NCBI GenBank assembly: GCA_964650695.1
Contig: CAZYVA010000014.1
Span: 1 to 28,991, forward strand
Reading direction: 5' to 3'
Length of the DNA stretch: 28,991 bases
Source of the DNA: CAZYVA01 sp964650695
GTDB lineage: Bacteria > Bacillota > Clostridia > Lachnospirales > Lachnospiraceae
Shown: positions 8,040 to 16,178 of the stretch, piece after piece
Position numbering within the stretch: position 1 is the stretch's first letter
How the letters are laid out: every line of letters starts with the position of its first letter
Program-made: the position numbers and the translations under genes
The notes under the pieces: model-generated
The model's database searches: none
What the model saw: the letters and a program-made list of their open reading frames with translations, nothing else
Told to the model about the DNA's origin: nothing

Positions 8040-10447
8040 TGAGAGGAAGAGCAGGGAAACGGCAAGAGCTTGTTACGTTCCGGGCCAGGGTATACGGCAT
8101 CGTGCAGGGGGTAGGCTTCCGCCCAACGGTCAGCCGCCATGCCGCCACAACCGGGGTCTGTGGGAGTGTATGCAACAAAGGGCCTTATGTGGAAATCTAT
8201 GCGCAGGGGACGAAAAGGCAGACGGATACTTTTTTGCAGCTTTTGGAAAAACAGCCGCCAAAACGGGCGGCGGTTTTAAAGATCGATGTGCATCCCCTGG
8301 GTACGGAAGAAATATTTGAGCGTTTTGAAATTATCGAGAGTGAAAAGACAGACGGGGAGATTTTTATTTCTCCGGATATTGCCATCTGCGAGGACTGTAA
8401 GAAAGAATTGTTTGACCCCGGAAACCGTAGATATCTCCATCCGTTCATCAACTGTACCTGCTGTGGGCCAAGGCTGACGATCCTGGATGCGCTTCCTTAT
8501 GACCGGGAGCGTACCAGTATGAAGGTATTTCCGATGTGCCCGGACTGTGCGGGGGAATACCACGACCCGGACAGCCGCAGGTATGATGCGCAGCCGGTAT
8601 GCTGCCCGTCCTGCGGCCCGGAGGTGTATTTGATCGGGAGAAAAGAACGGGGACGCGAGGCTATCACGGCTGTCCGCCGCATACTTTCCCAAGGAGGGAT
8701 CGCGGCGGTAAAAGGAATCGGAGGATTCCATCTTTGCTGCGACGCTACGGATGAAAAAGCGGTAGAGAGGCTGCGGAGACTGAAAAACAGGCCGATGAAA
8801 CCGTTCGCTGTTATGCTGCGGGATATCCGGGCCGTCCGAAGGGAATGTGAAACATCCCCGGAGCTGGAAGAGATCCTGACAGGGCATCAAAAACCGATTT
8901 TACTGCTGAAAAAGAAAAAGGGCGGAATGACAGCAAAAGGCTGCGCGCCGGACAAATCGAGGTTGGGGGTGATGCTTCCTTACGCCCCTGTCCAATTGCT
9001 GCTGTTTCAATATGACGATGGGATATCTATGCCGGACGGCCTGGTGATGACCAGCGCAAATGAATCCGGATCCCCCATCTGCCGGGACGATGAAAGCGCA
9101 AAACAGGAGCTTGCCCATCTGTGTGATGCGATGCTTTCCAATGACCGTGATATCCGCGTGAGGGCGGATGATACGGTGATGGACGTCTTTGAAGGGCGTC
9201 CCTACATGATACGAAGGTCAAGGGGCTATGCGCCGCTTCCAGTGATGGTTTCGGAGGATGCGGCGGCTATCCAGAGAAAAGGCTGTGTGCTTGGCATCGG
9301 CGGTGAACTGAAAAACAGCTTTACCATTGGGAACGGGGGGCTTTATTACCCTTCCCCGTATATTGGGGATTTGGCGGATATCCGTACGGTTGAGGCGTTG
9401 AAGGAGACGATTGGGCGGATGCGGGCATTGTTGGAGGTTTCGCCGGAAATTGTGGCGTGCGACCTGCATCCACGGTATCATTCCGCAGAGGTTGCGGAAG
9501 AAATGGGGATCCCGGTTGTGCGCGTCCAGCACCACTATGCGCATATTCTGTCCTGCATGGCGGAAAATGATGACCTGCGGCCAGTGATCGGAGTTGCTTT
9601 TGACGGCACCGGGTACGGGACGGACGGGACGGTCTGGGGCGGTGAGGTTCTGCTTGCAGATGTCCATGGGTTTTCACGGGTGGCTTCTATCATGCCTTTT
9701 TTGCAGGTGGGAGGGGATGTTTCCGCAAAGGAGGGCTGGCGTATCGCGGCCGCGATGCTCTGTGAAATGGCGGGGAACCCACAGGAAGCGTGGGAGATGG
9801 CTGCCAGGCTTAAGCTGTGCGGACGGGAGCCTTTCCAGGTCCAGTGGCAGATGGCCAAACGGCGCCTGAACGCCGTGGAATCCACCAGTGCGGGCAGGCT
9901 GTTTGACGCGGTAAGCGCGGTTTTAGGGATCCGAAGATGTTCGACTTTTGAGGGGGAAGCATCCACAGCGCTCCAGTACCATGCAGAGCGGTATCTGGAA
10001 CGGCATCCCCAAAAGGCAGATGCCATAGCAGCCAGGGAGGGCCAGGAGCCGGGGATCGTTTTCAACGGGGTGCAGGATAGGGCTGAAGGGGAAGAAACCG
10101 GAACAGAAGAGGGCGTCCGCACAGAGCGGCGGATGCTGCTGGACACAAGGGCATTGGCGGAAGCGATCTTGCGGGAACGCCTGGACGGCGCGGACAAGGA
10201 TTATCTGGCCTATGTATTCCATCGGGAACTCGCTGCTCTGGTCGTAAGCTCATGCAGGGAAATTCGGAGGATGACGGGACGAAACACAGTCGCGTTGAGC
10301 GGAGGTGTTTTTCAGAACACGCTGTTTCTTGGATTATGTAAAACGGGGCTGGAGGCGGAAGGGTTTTGTGTACTCCGCCATCATTTCATCCCACCCAATG
10401 ACGGTGGAATCTCCCTGGGGCAGGCGCTTTACGCGGCATGCCAATGA
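8036..10447 (+). CDS. hypF: carbamoyltransferase HypF
   Basis: HypF takes carbamoyl phosphate and ATP and loads the carbamoyl group onto the C-terminal cysteine of HypE, the first step in making CN ligands. The 803-aa protein is complete and has the full domain order. An N-terminal acylphosphatase domain carries VQGVGFRP with Arg29. Two zinc fingers of the form C-x2-C-x18-C-x2-C are at 118-143 and 168-193. A YrdC-like domain spans about 205-400. A Kae1-like transferase domain carries QHHYAH, GVAFDGTGYGTDG and SGGVFQN. The ATG at 8036 is eight bases after GGGAGG; the in-frame ATG at 8030 is too close to it. The gene overlaps the K-type gene and begins a hypF-C-D-E run with no hypA or hypB. Confidence 0.97.
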   Translation: MMRGRAGKRQELVTFRARVYGIVQGVGFRPTVSRHAATTGVCGSVCNKGPYVEIYAQGTKRQTDTFLQLLEKQPPKRAAVLKIDVHPLGTEEIFERFEIIESEKTDGEIFISPDIAICEDCKKELFDPGNRRYLHPFINCTCCGPRLTILDALPYDRERTSMKVFPMCPDCAGEYHDPDSRRYDAQPVCCPSCGPEVYLIGRKERGREAITAVRRILSQGGIAAVKGIGGFHLCCDATDEKAVERLRRLKNRPMKPFAVMLRDIRAVRRECETSPELEEILTGHQKPILLLKKKKGGMTAKGCAPDKSRLGVMLPYAPVQLLLFQYDDGISMPDGLVMTSANESGSPICRDDESAKQELAHLCDAMLSNDRDIRVRADDTVMDVFEGRPYMIRRSRGYAPLPVMVSEDAAAIQRKGCVLGIGGELKNSFTIGNGGLYYPSPYIGDLADIRTVEALKETIGRMRALLEVSPEIVACDLHPRYHSAEVAEEMGIPVVRVQHHYAHILSCMAENDDLRPVIGVAFDGTGYGTDGTVWGGEVLLADVHGFSRVASIMPFLQVGGDVSAKEGWRIAAAMLCEMAGNPQEAWEMAARLKLCGREPFQVQWQMAKRRLNAVESTSAGRLFDAVSAVLGIRRCSTFEGEASTALQYHAERYLERHPQKADAIAAREGQEPGIVFNGVQDRAEGEETGTEEGVRTERRMLLDTRALAEAILRERLDGADKDYLAYVFHRELAALVVSSCREIRRMTGRNTVALSGGVFQNTLFLGLCKTGLEAEGFCVLRHHFIPPNDGGISLGQALYAACQ

Positions 10448-10533
10448 AGCGTGGCCGTATGGCCGTCAATGCCAGGCGTACCCACAGCGGAGGACGGTTC
10501 TCAATGCCAAAAAGAAAGAAAGAAGGGAAAGCC

Positions 10534-10740
10534 ATGTGTGTAGGGGTTTCAGGAAAAATCGTGAAATTAAGAAAGGGGACGGCCCTGGTGGATGTCAGCG
10601 GGGCAAAGCGGGAAGTGTCGGCAGATCTCCTGGAACATTTAGAGCCGGGAGATTACGTGATGGTACATGCGGGCGCCGCAATCGCAAAGATTACGGATGA
10701 TGAGGATGACGAAGCAGAAAAAGTGATGGGGCTTTTGTAG
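10534..10740 (+). CDS. hypC: hydrogenase maturation chaperone HypC
   Basis: A small (68 aa) HypC/HupF-family protein. HypC carries the iron with HypD during Fe(CN)2CO assembly and normally delivers it to the large subunit of a [NiFe] hydrogenase. The N-terminal MCVGVSGKIV has the essential Cys2, and GTALVDVSGAKREVS followed by EPGDYVMVHAGAAI is the typical OB-like core. The family consensus is MC-x-x-(I/V)-P; here the proline is Ser6, which is unusual. The start at 10534 follows GAAGGGAAAG. A longer open frame from 10438 has a basic leader and no better site. It sits 86 bases after hypF and 32 before hypD. The client here may not be a hydrogenase. Confidence 0.93.
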   Translation: MCVGVSGKIVKLRKGTALVDVSGAKREVSADLLEHLEPGDYVMVHAGAAIAKITDDEDDEAEKVMGLL

Positions 10741-10772
10741 GAGCGGTATATCCGTGGAGCAGGGGGGCAGGG

Positions 10773-11819
10773 ATGAAAGAAGACGTCAAAAAAAAAGCAC
10801 TGGATATCATTCAGTCTTACCATGGGCCGAAGCTTCGGATCATGGAAGTATGCGGAACTCATACGCATGAGATTTTCCGCCTGGGTATCCGTAAGGTTTT
10901 GCCGGATTCCGTTGAACTCATATCCGGGCCAGGGTGTCCGGTCTGCGTGACTCCGGCAGGGTTCATCGATGAGGCGGCGAAGCTGGCGCTGGAACAACGC
11001 GCGGCTATCTGCACGTTTGGGGATTTAGTCCGTGTGCCGGGAAGCGAAGGGAGCCTGGCGGCGGCCAGGGAACGGGGGGCAAAGATCAAAGTGGTCTATA
11101 CCCCGATGGATGCGGTGGATTATGCAAAAGAACATCCGCAGGAGGAAGTGGTATTTCTCTCTGTGGGATTTGAGACGACAACGCCATCGAGCTGTCTCGC
11201 GGTAGCCCGCGCAAAGGAGCAGAAAATCCCCAATTTTACAATCTTGACTGCCAATAAGACGATGCCCGGCGCTTACCGGATGCTGAAGGACAGTGTGGAC
11301 GCTTACCTCTATCCGGGGCATGTGAACGCAATTACAGGGACAAAGCTGTGCGAATCCCTGGCCGGAGAAGGAATCAGCGGGGCGGTGGCAGGCTTCAGCC
11401 CTGTCGAGTTGTTGACGGCGGTGGCAGTGATCGTAAAAAAATCGCAGGAAGGGAAACCATTTTTCGTCAATGCCTACCCCCGTGTCGTGACGAGGGAGGG
11501 CAGCGTCCAGGCGCAGAGACTGGTTGGGGAAATGATGGAGCCCTGCGACGCCCGCTGGCGCGGCCTGGGCATCATCCCAGGATCCGGGATGCGGCTCCGT
11601 AAAGAATATGAAAGGTTTGATGCGCGAAGACGCTTTCAGACCGAGCCGGTGGCTGGGCGGGAAAACCCGGCATGCCGGTGCGGGGAAGTGCTGCAGGGCA
11701 AATGCAAGCCTTCCGGATGCCCTTGCTTTGGAAAGTCCTGCACACCCGGCCACCCGGTGGGGGCATGCATGGTTTCCGGGGAGGGCGCATGTTCCGCTTA
11801 TTATCAGTATGGGGACTGA
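10773..11819 (+). CDS. hypD: Fe-S scaffold protein HypD
   Basis: HypD, with HypC, holds the iron on which two CN and one CO ligand are built. The 348-aa protein has the family's motifs: EVCGTHTHEIFR with Cys27, GPGCPVCVTP with Cys55 and Cys58, and SVGFETTTPS. It also has the C-terminal [4Fe-4S] cysteine cluster in CRCGEVLQGKCKPSGCPC and beyond, ending in GACMVSGEGACSAYY. Length is normal (about 350-380). The ATG follows a G-rich ribosome binding site (GGGGGGCAGGG). It is between hypC and hypE in the usual order. Nothing suggests loss of function. Confidence 0.97.
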   Translation: MKEDVKKKALDIIQSYHGPKLRIMEVCGTHTHEIFRLGIRKVLPDSVELISGPGCPVCVTPAGFIDEAAKLALEQRAAICTFGDLVRVPGSEGSLAAARERGAKIKVVYTPMDAVDYAKEHPQEEVVFLSVGFETTTPSSCLAVARAKEQKIPNFTILTANKTMPGAYRMLKDSVDAYLYPGHVNAITGTKLCESLAGEGISGAVAGFSPVELLTAVAVIVKKSQEGKPFFVNAYPRVVTREGSVQAQRLVGEMMEPCDARWRGLGIIPGSGMRLRKEYERFDARRRFQTEPVAGRENPACRCGEVLQGKCKPSGCPCFGKSCTPGHPVGACMVSGEGACSAYYQYGD

Positions 11820-11877
11820 CGGCCGCAGCAAAGCCAAATCCCTGTGCCGCGGGAAAGCGGCGTAGAAGGAGGCAAAA

Positions 11878-12882
11878 ATGAGTAAGACAGTGACAATGGC
11901 GCATGGCGCAGGAGGGAAGCAGACCGCAGAGCTGATCGAACAAATATTCGGCGCGCATTTTGCGAATCCGGACCTGACCGGAGATGACGCGGCGGTACTG
12001 CATCCGCCGAAAGGAAGGATGGCGGTGTCCACGGACGGTTTTATTGTGTCCCCGGCATTTTTTCCGGGAGGGAACATCGGGAAGCTGTCGGTGTGCGGCA
12101 CGGTCAACGACCTTGCCTGCATGGGGGCAAAGCCCTTGTATTTATCCTGTGCGTTTGTGATCGAAGAAGGCTTCCCGGTGGAAGAGCTGGATGAGATTGC
12201 CAAGGCTATGCAAAAAACGGCCGAGGAAGCCGGGGTGCGGATTGTGTCCGGCGATACAAAGGTTGCCGGGAAAGGACAGGCAGACGGGGTATTTATCACA
12301 ACGACAGGGGTTGGGGAGGTCCTGGACGGCGTGTCTGTCTCCGGGGCGTTCGCAAAGCCGGGCGACGCGGTGATCGTGACCGGGGATATCGGAAGGCATG
12401 GATGCACGATCCTGCTTGCACGGGAGGATTTTGGCATTGAGGCGGACATTGCCAGCGACTGTGCACCGCTCTGGAAAACAGTGGAAGCCGTGCTGAAAGA
12501 AACGAAAAACATCCATGTCATCCGGGACGCGACACGCGGCGGAGTAGGGACAGTCCTGTATGAAATCTGCGCACAGAGCGGAGTGGGCGTGAGGCTGGAT
12601 GCGCCAAATATCCCGGTCTCACGGGAAGTCAGAGGCGTGTGCGGGATGCTGGGGCTGGAGCCTCTGTACCTGGCCTGTGAAGGGCGGCTGGTGATCGTCC
12701 TGCCCAAGGAGGAAGCGGAAAAAGTAGTGGGGGTTTTAAGAAGCTTCCCTTATTCCGCGGACGCTACAGTGATCGGGGAGGTTACCGGCCAGCATCCGGG
12801 GAAAGTGGTCATGACAACAGAGATTGGGGCGCAGACCATCCTTTCCCGTCCGGGCGGGGAATTGCTGCCAAGGATCTGCTGA
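11878..12882 (+). CDS. hypE: HypE, thiocarbamate dehydratase
   Basis: HypE accepts a carbamoyl group from HypF on its C-terminal cysteine and dehydrates it with ATP to a thiocyanate, the CN donor for HypC-HypD. The 334-aa protein belongs to the PurM/AIR synthase fold. It has MAHGAGGKQT near the N-terminus, GDDAAVL, STDGF, the DLACMGAKP segment and RDATRGGVGTVLYE. The extreme C-terminus is PRIC, the conserved tail whose last residue is the carbamoylated cysteine, so it should be active. The start follows GAAGGAGG at good spacing. A gap of 108 bases separates it from the TM1266-type gene. Confidence 0.97.
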   Translation: MSKTVTMAHGAGGKQTAELIEQIFGAHFANPDLTGDDAAVLHPPKGRMAVSTDGFIVSPAFFPGGNIGKLSVCGTVNDLACMGAKPLYLSCAFVIEEGFPVEELDEIAKAMQKTAEEAGVRIVSGDTKVAGKGQADGVFITTTGVGEVLDGVSVSGAFAKPGDAVIVTGDIGRHGCTILLAREDFGIEADIASDCAPLWKTVEAVLKETKNIHVIRDATRGGVGTVLYEICAQSGVGVRLDAPNIPVSREVRGVCGMLGLEPLYLACEGRLVIVLPKEEAEKVVGVLRSFPYSADATVIGEVTGQHPGKVVMTTEIGAQTILSRPGGELLPRIC

Positions 12883-12990
12883 CGGTCCCTAACCTGCATA
12901 AAGCAGAATCGTCTTCAAAATTTTGCCATTTTGCGCGAAATTCCGTTGTTAAGCGTTTCGTTGACAGCTTGCTTTAAGAGGGAGGATTCA

Positions 12991-13275
12991 ATGGAGACAA
13001 GAGTTGCAGTGCTTGCAATTATTATTGAAAATGAGGAAGCGATACGCCAGGTCAATGAATATCTTCACGAGGCGGCTTCTTATATTATCGGGCGCATGGG
13101 GATACCCTACCGCCAGAAAAACATCAATATTATCAGTATCGCGATCGACGCGCCGCAGGATGTGGTCAGCGCCCTGTCCGGGAAGATCGGGCGGCTTAAG
13201 GGGGTATCCGCCAAAACAGCATATTCAAATATCATTACCATGACAGCGCCTTTTTCCGCGCAGGCGGAAAACTGA
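12991..13275 (+). CDS. TM1266-type iron-only hydrogenase system regulator
   Basis: A 94-aa protein resembling the TM1266 family, which has a NikR C-terminal/ACT-like fold and is normally found next to hydE, hydF and hydG. The features are a short N-terminal strand (RVAVLAIIIEN), the YIIGRMGIPYR segment, and NIISIAIDAPQDVVSALSGKIGRLKGVSAKTAYS. It has no DNA-binding domain, so it may sense a small ligand or partner protein; the biochemical role is not established. The ATG at 12991 follows GGGAGG. Its presence inside the block links the nitrogenase-like genes to [FeFe]-hydrogenase-type cofactor biology. Confidence 0.85.
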   Translation: METRVAVLAIIIENEEAIRQVNEYLHEAASYIIGRMGIPYRQKNINIISIAIDAPQDVVSALSGKIGRLKGVSAKTAYSNIITMTAPFSAQAEN

Positions 13276-13312
13276 GTTCAAGGATGCGCGGGAAAATAGC
13301 CAGGAGGACACG

Positions 13313-14659
13313 ATGTTCAAGCAGATGAAACCGAAAATGACAAGAAACCCCCAGATACCAATCGGCAACGCGGCCTATCCGATGCCGTTTGAAAACTGTC
13401 TGGAGTTCAATTCCCCGGCGCATGGCACATGGAATATTGTCCATACCGGGATGCTGGTTCCGGAGGCTCAGCAGATTTATGTATGCGCTTACAATTGCAT
13501 GCGCGGCGTTGTCCTGACAGCGGCGGAGATGAAGGAACAGGAACGGTTTTCCTTTGTGGTCCTGGACGAAGAGGATATGATCGCAGGCAAGCTTGAAGAC
13601 ATAACCATCGAAGGGACTGCGGCATGCATACAGAAGCTGGACAGGAGACCGCCGGCGGTGCTTCTTTTCACCGTATGCGTCCATCAGTTCCTGGGGTGTG
13701 ATCTGGATTATATTTACCGTAAACTGGGGGAAATGTTCCCGGATATTTTCTTTGTCCGGTGTTTTATGGACTGCCTGTTCCAGAAAAAAGGACCGACGCC
13801 GGATGTGAAGCTTCGGATGAGCATGTACGACCCGGTCATGCCCCTGCCAGTCCAAAAAGGTCTGTTTGCCCTTACAGGGAGCGACCTGCCTCTTTTAGAT
13901 ACGAGTGATTTGAAACGGCTCATCCGGTATGCAAACGGAAGCCTGAAAGAAATCAGCCAATTAAAGGATTACCAGGACTATCTTGCCATAGGGGCGGGCG
14001 AAGCGCTGATCGGGACTTATCCGGCTGGCCGGGCAGGAGGGGAAAAGCTGGCGGAAAGGCTGGGACGGACCTTCCATTATCTGCCGATGAGCTTTAATTA
14101 TGAAGAGATTGCAGGGGAATGGCGGGAAATGATAAAGATGCTGCATCTGGAAGCAGCACAGAACCAAGAAGAGTTCGAGAAAATCATCAAAAAAGAGATC
14201 GCATCCTGCGAGGCCGCAGTAAAAAAAGCCTACGAGAAAGCAGGCCGGATGGAAATTGCGATTGATTATACGTTCCATCCCCGTCCGCTTGGCCTGGCAA
14301 GGCTGCTTTTGGAGCATGGCTTCTCAGTAGCGCAGGTTTACCTGGACAGTATCAGCACGGAGGAAGAGGCGGATTTTTTGTGGCTCCAGGAGCATGCGCC
14401 TGCGCTCGTACTCATCGCAACGATGAAACCGGAGTGCCGGGTCATGGACCGCGGCCGTCCGGACATCCTTGCTATCGGGCAGAAAGCGGCTTGGTTTGCC
14501 GGGACCGCGCACTTTGTCAATGTGGTGCAGGGCGGCGGCCTGTTTGGGTTTGACGGAATCCGCCGCACGATGGAGCTGATAGAGGAAGCGGCGCGTTGGG
14601 AGAAAGACACAAAGGATCTGGTGATACGGAAGGGATGGGGGTGTGAAAGCTGCATATAG
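13313..14659 (+). CDS. nitrogenase component 1-like protein, NifD-type (pair 2)
   Basis: A 448-aa paralogue of the protein at 5642-6934. Shared features include FNSP followed by a G-x-x-V-P segment, a cysteine near 60, an E-x-D-x-x-x-G segment (about 86-92), a PP pair, and C-V-x-x-x-L-G-x-D. It is richer in cysteine at the expected cluster positions: Cys29 in ENCLEFNSP, Cys58 and Cys62 in VCAYNCMRG, Cys122 in FTVCVHQFLGCD, and Cys129. The C-terminus ends in GWGCESCI, a CxxC that pair 1 lacks. AGGAGG precedes the ATG. Its stop overlaps the open frame of the following K-type gene. By analogy with NifEN it could be a cofactor scaffold, or it could be the catalytic unit with pair 1 as scaffold; sequence alone does not decide. 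Confidence 0.86.
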   Translation: MFKQMKPKMTRNPQIPIGNAAYPMPFENCLEFNSPAHGTWNIVHTGMLVPEAQQIYVCAYNCMRGVVLTAAEMKEQERFSFVVLDEEDMIAGKLEDITIEGTAACIQKLDRRPPAVLLFTVCVHQFLGCDLDYIYRKLGEMFPDIFFVRCFMDCLFQKKGPTPDVKLRMSMYDPVMPLPVQKGLFALTGSDLPLLDTSDLKRLIRYANGSLKEISQLKDYQDYLAIGAGEALIGTYPAGRAGGEKLAERLGRTFHYLPMSFNYEEIAGEWREMIKMLHLEAAQNQEEFEKIIKKEIASCEAAVKKAYEKAGRMEIAIDYTFHPRPLGLARLLLEHGFSVAQVYLDSISTEEEADFLWLQEHAPALVLIATMKPECRVMDRGRPDILAIGQKAAWFAGTAHFVNVVQGGGLFGFDGIRRTMELIEEAARWEKDTKDLVIRKGWGCESCI

Positions 14660-14682
14660 AGAATGCGTACCGGATCATTCCG

Positions 14683-15876
14683 GTGTATACGGCGGATGTG
14701 TCCGGAGTTTGTTCCGCGCTTTATGAGCTGGGCGGCATGACTGTCATGCATGACCCGTCTGGCTGTAATTCCACCTATAATACACATGACGAGACACGGT
14801 GGTATGAGAAGGATAGCTTGATTTTCATCTCCGGGCTGACCCAGATGGATGCCGTCATGGGGAACGACAGCCGGTTTGTGGATGATGTGGCGGACGCGGC
14901 GTTCCGCCTGAAGCCCAGGTTCATAGCTATCTGCGGTTCCCCGGTCCCGTTCCTGAACGGGACGGATTTCACGGCGCTGGCAAAACTGATCGGACAAAAA
15001 ACAGGGATCCCCTGTTTTGCGGTAGAGACGAATGGAATGCATGATTACGTCCAGGGAGCCGGGAAAGCGCTGGAAAAGATCGCTCAGCGTTTTGTGAAGG
15101 AGCCAGGAAAAAAGAACGTTCATTCTGTCAACATCCTTGGGATGACGCCGCTGGATTTTGCGGCCAAAGGAAGCGCGGCTTCTATGAGGGAAATCCTGGA
15201 AAGCGCCGGATTGAGGGTGCAGAGTGTATGGGCAATGGAAAGCGGAGGCTTTCCCGCAGTAAAAAGCCCACGGGCACCGGAGCAAGATGGCACAGGGAAA
15301 GGGGATCTACTGGATACGCTGGCGGCTTCCGGGGAAGCGGCGGTGAACCTGGTCGTTTCCCAGACAGGGCTTTTGGCGGCAAAGGTGATGGAAGAAAGAT
15401 TCCATATCCCGTATGTGGCGGGGGTTCCACTGGCGCCGATCAGAGAAGATGTTGTGACGGCACTCCTGGAAGCGGAGAAAGACGGGGAAAACAGGCTCAT
15501 CTGTAAGAGGGCGTATGCCTCTGAGGGGGGAAGATTTACCGTACAGGCCGTATTGATCGGGGAACCTGTGACTATGGGTTCTTTGGCGGCGGCGATACAG
15601 AAAAAGCACGGGTGTGCGGTCCGGATCTGGACGCCTATGGAGAGAAGCCAGGAACTTCTGGCAAAAGAAGATGGGATGTTCCGGGCGGAGGAGGTTTTAG
15701 AGAGGGAGCTTGGCCGCTTAGTGGAACTCAAACAGGAGATCCATGTAGTGGCGGATCCGCTTTACCGCCCGATTATCCCAAAAGGTATCGCCTTTCATCC
15801 GCTGCCGCATGCGGCGTTTTCCGGAAGATGCTGTCTGCGGGAGATGCCGGATTTCCTGTCTTTGCTCCGGGATTGA
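14683..15876 (+). CDS. nitrogenase component 1-like protein, NifK-type (pair 2)
   Basis: A 397-aa beta-type subunit, paralogous to the protein at 6936-8039. Shared motifs are LYELGGMTV (14-22), DPSGC with Cys28, DETRW (36-40), MDAVMGNDSRF, CGSPVPFLNGTD with Cys84, VETNGMHDY, ILGMTPLD and HAAFSGRCC. As in pair 1, the NifK Cys153 position is proline (Pro87). The coordinates use a GTG at 14683, the first usual start. The frame is open back to 14647, and the extra residues (AYRIIPVYTAD) align with the N-terminus of the pair 1 protein (LRKYLPPFAPD). The real start may therefore be a CTG at 14650, eight bases after a GGGGG stretch and overlapping the upstream stop. Confidence 0.85.
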   Translation: MYTADVSGVCSALYELGGMTVMHDPSGCNSTYNTHDETRWYEKDSLIFISGLTQMDAVMGNDSRFVDDVADAAFRLKPRFIAICGSPVPFLNGTDFTALAKLIGQKTGIPCFAVETNGMHDYVQGAGKALEKIAQRFVKEPGKKNVHSVNILGMTPLDFAAKGSAASMREILESAGLRVQSVWAMESGGFPAVKSPRAPEQDGTGKGDLLDTLAASGEAAVNLVVSQTGLLAAKVMEERFHIPYVAGVPLAPIREDVVTALLEAEKDGENRLICKRAYASEGGRFTVQAVLIGEPVTMGSLAAAIQKKHGCAVRIWTPMERSQELLAKEDGMFRAEEVLERELGRLVELKQEIHVVADPLYRPIIPKGIAFHPLPHAAFSGRCCLREMPDFLSLLRD

Positions 15877-15882
15877 CGTAGG

Positions 15883-16007
15883 GCTGGGGGTTTACTATCG
15901 TGTAACTCATCGTCACTAAGCTCGGAAAGACCTCGCTAAGTGTCGCTGAGTACATTCAACTAAGCTTTTTCGCTCCCTACGGTCGCGATAAAGCAAGTTT
16001 CATAGTA
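15883..16007. repeat. 125-bp direct repeat, copy 1, with terminal inverted repeats
   Basis: The first of two identical 125-base units with a 161-base period. It begins GCTGGGGGTTTACTATCG. Extended to 16014 it has matching ends GGGGTTTACTAT and ATAGTAAACCCC, a 12-bp terminal inverted repeat. Inside is CGCTCCCTACGGTCGCG, a small hairpin-like motif. No reading frame is present. It looks like a non-coding MITE-like or REP-like element. It fills the gap between the K-type gene and hydF. Confidence 0.8.
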
Positions 16008-16043
16008 AACCCCATGTCACATGTGGCTGCACTGTGGCATAAA

Positions 16044-16168
16044 GCTGGGGGTTTACTATCGTGTAACTCATCGTCACTAAGCTCGGAAAGACCTCGCTAA
16101 GTGTCGCTGAGTACATTCAACTAAGCTTTTTCGCTCCCTACGGTCGCGATAAAGCAAGTTTCATAGTA
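16044..16168. repeat. 125-bp direct repeat, copy 2, truncated right end
   Basis: The second identical copy, 36 bases after the first. Its left end is intact. The last bases of its right terminal repeat (AACCCC) are missing, and GGAGGATAAAATG follows at once, so the element abuts the hydF ribosome binding site. Together the two copies occupy most of the 302-base gap 15877-16178. Confidence 0.8.
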
Positions 16169-16178
16169 GGAGGATAAA

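Noticed and set aside
11025..12707. A 560-aa open frame on the minus strand opposite hypD and hypE
   Set aside because: It lies antisense to two clearly recognised genes, has a low-complexity Ser/Pro-rich product with no domain, and is explained by the codon bias of the GC-rich genes opposite.
15883..16168. A CRISPR array
   Set aside because: There are only two long repeats of 125 bases with one 36-base spacer, terminal inverted repeats and no cas genes, which does not fit CRISPR.
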